DNA from: JAYEJW01 sp034716535
GTDB lineage: Bacteria; Pseudomonadota; Gammaproteobacteria; Chromatiales; Chromatiaceae
DNA: 5,339 nt
Direction of reading: 5' to 3'
NCBI GenBank assembly: GCA_034716535.1
Contig: JAYEJW010000620.1
Span: forward strand, 1 to 5,339
Both the position numbers and the translations under genes were made by a program. Position 1 is the stretch's first letter, and every line of letters starts with the position of its first letter. Positions 5,209 to 5,339 of this stretch are shown piece after piece. The notes under the pieces were generated by a model that worked only from the letters and a program-made list of their open reading frames with translations, had not been told where the DNA came from and did not search any database.

Positions 5209-5339
5209 GTGCATCCTTTGGCAGCCACACCGGGCGTCCTGATCCTGACCGCCCTCTTGCTGGTCGGTCCGGCGGCTGCCACCCCGGACGGAACCGCACC
5301 CACGCTGTTCCAAAACCTATGCGCGGAGTGCCACGGCGC
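5209..5339 (+). CDS. Exported c-type cytochrome, N-terminal part (NirC/NirM-like)
   Basis: The gene runs off the right edge. From GTG 5209 it encodes a signal peptide with hydrophobic core GVLILTALLLVGPAAA, probable cleavage after the alanines, a short linker (TPDGTAPT), and LFQNLCAECHG with the first haem c site (CAECH) about 20 residues into the mature protein. That arrangement is typical of small single-haem cytochromes c. Those after nirS are usually NirM (c551) or NirC (c55x), which donate electrons to NirS or act in haem d1 maturation. The visible part cannot separate them. The start is uncertain: no good Shine-Dalgarno precedes GTG 5209 or TTG 5218, and ATG 5201 is in another frame and stops after 13 codons. 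A stop at 5194-5196 limits the frame on the left. Confidence 0.75.
   Translation, partial: MHPLAATPGVLILTALLLVGPAAATPDGTAPTLFQNLCAECHG

Noticed and set aside
5201..5242. ATG 5201 as start of the downstream cytochrome
   Set aside because: That frame stops after 13 codons. The haem-motif frame is only open from 5197, so GTG 5209 is preferred unless an indel is present.
1..5339. tRNA, rRNA, CRISPR array or complete insertion sequence
   Set aside because: No cloverleaf, rRNA-like stretch, regularly spaced repeats or transposase motifs seen on either strand.

Overview
The window is a denitrification locus centred on nirS, the cytochrome cd1 nitrite reductase gene. High-GC coding sequence, a NirS closely resembling the Pseudomonas aeruginosa type, FNR/DNR-type boxes and a REP/MITE-like CCCTCTCCC element all suggest a proteobacterium, most likely a gammaproteobacterium. 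The genus cannot be fixed from the sequence alone.

Layout. Positions 1-284 hold the possible last codons of a gene entering from the left and a promoter-like region with a perfect 14-bp palindrome. A visibly more AT-rich gene (285-815, +) encodes a small exported protein of unknown function. A palindromic MITE-like element (about 906-1017) lies in the convergent gap after it. On the minus strand follows a two-gene operon: a DUF2189-type multi-pass membrane protein (2771-2022) and then an exported three-haem c-type cytochrome (1954-1028). A 24-codon frame joined to both genes by ATGA overlaps bridges them. The intergenic region at about 2772-3191 is divergent and carries two FNR-type boxes (2961-2974 and 3091-3104) and two 17-nt palindromes. 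nirS (3192-4931, +) follows with a strong Shine-Dalgarno. Behind its stop codon lie a strong GC hairpin, a stretch that looks coding but is broken by a frameshift (about 4994-5204), and the first codons of another exported c-type cytochrome (5209 to the window end), probably of the NirC/NirM kind.

How it fits together. NirS reduces nitrite to nitric oxide in the periplasm and takes electrons from small c-type cytochromes; the truncated cytochrome at the right edge sits where nirM or nirC usually lies. The divergent membrane protein/cytochrome pair appears to have its own FNR-type box, at the same spacing from a candidate -10 as the nirS box. It would therefore be induced together with nirS under low oxygen and nitrogen oxides. 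I know of no assigned function for this pair, and it is the best candidate here for an undescribed accessory or electron-transfer module of nitrite respiration.
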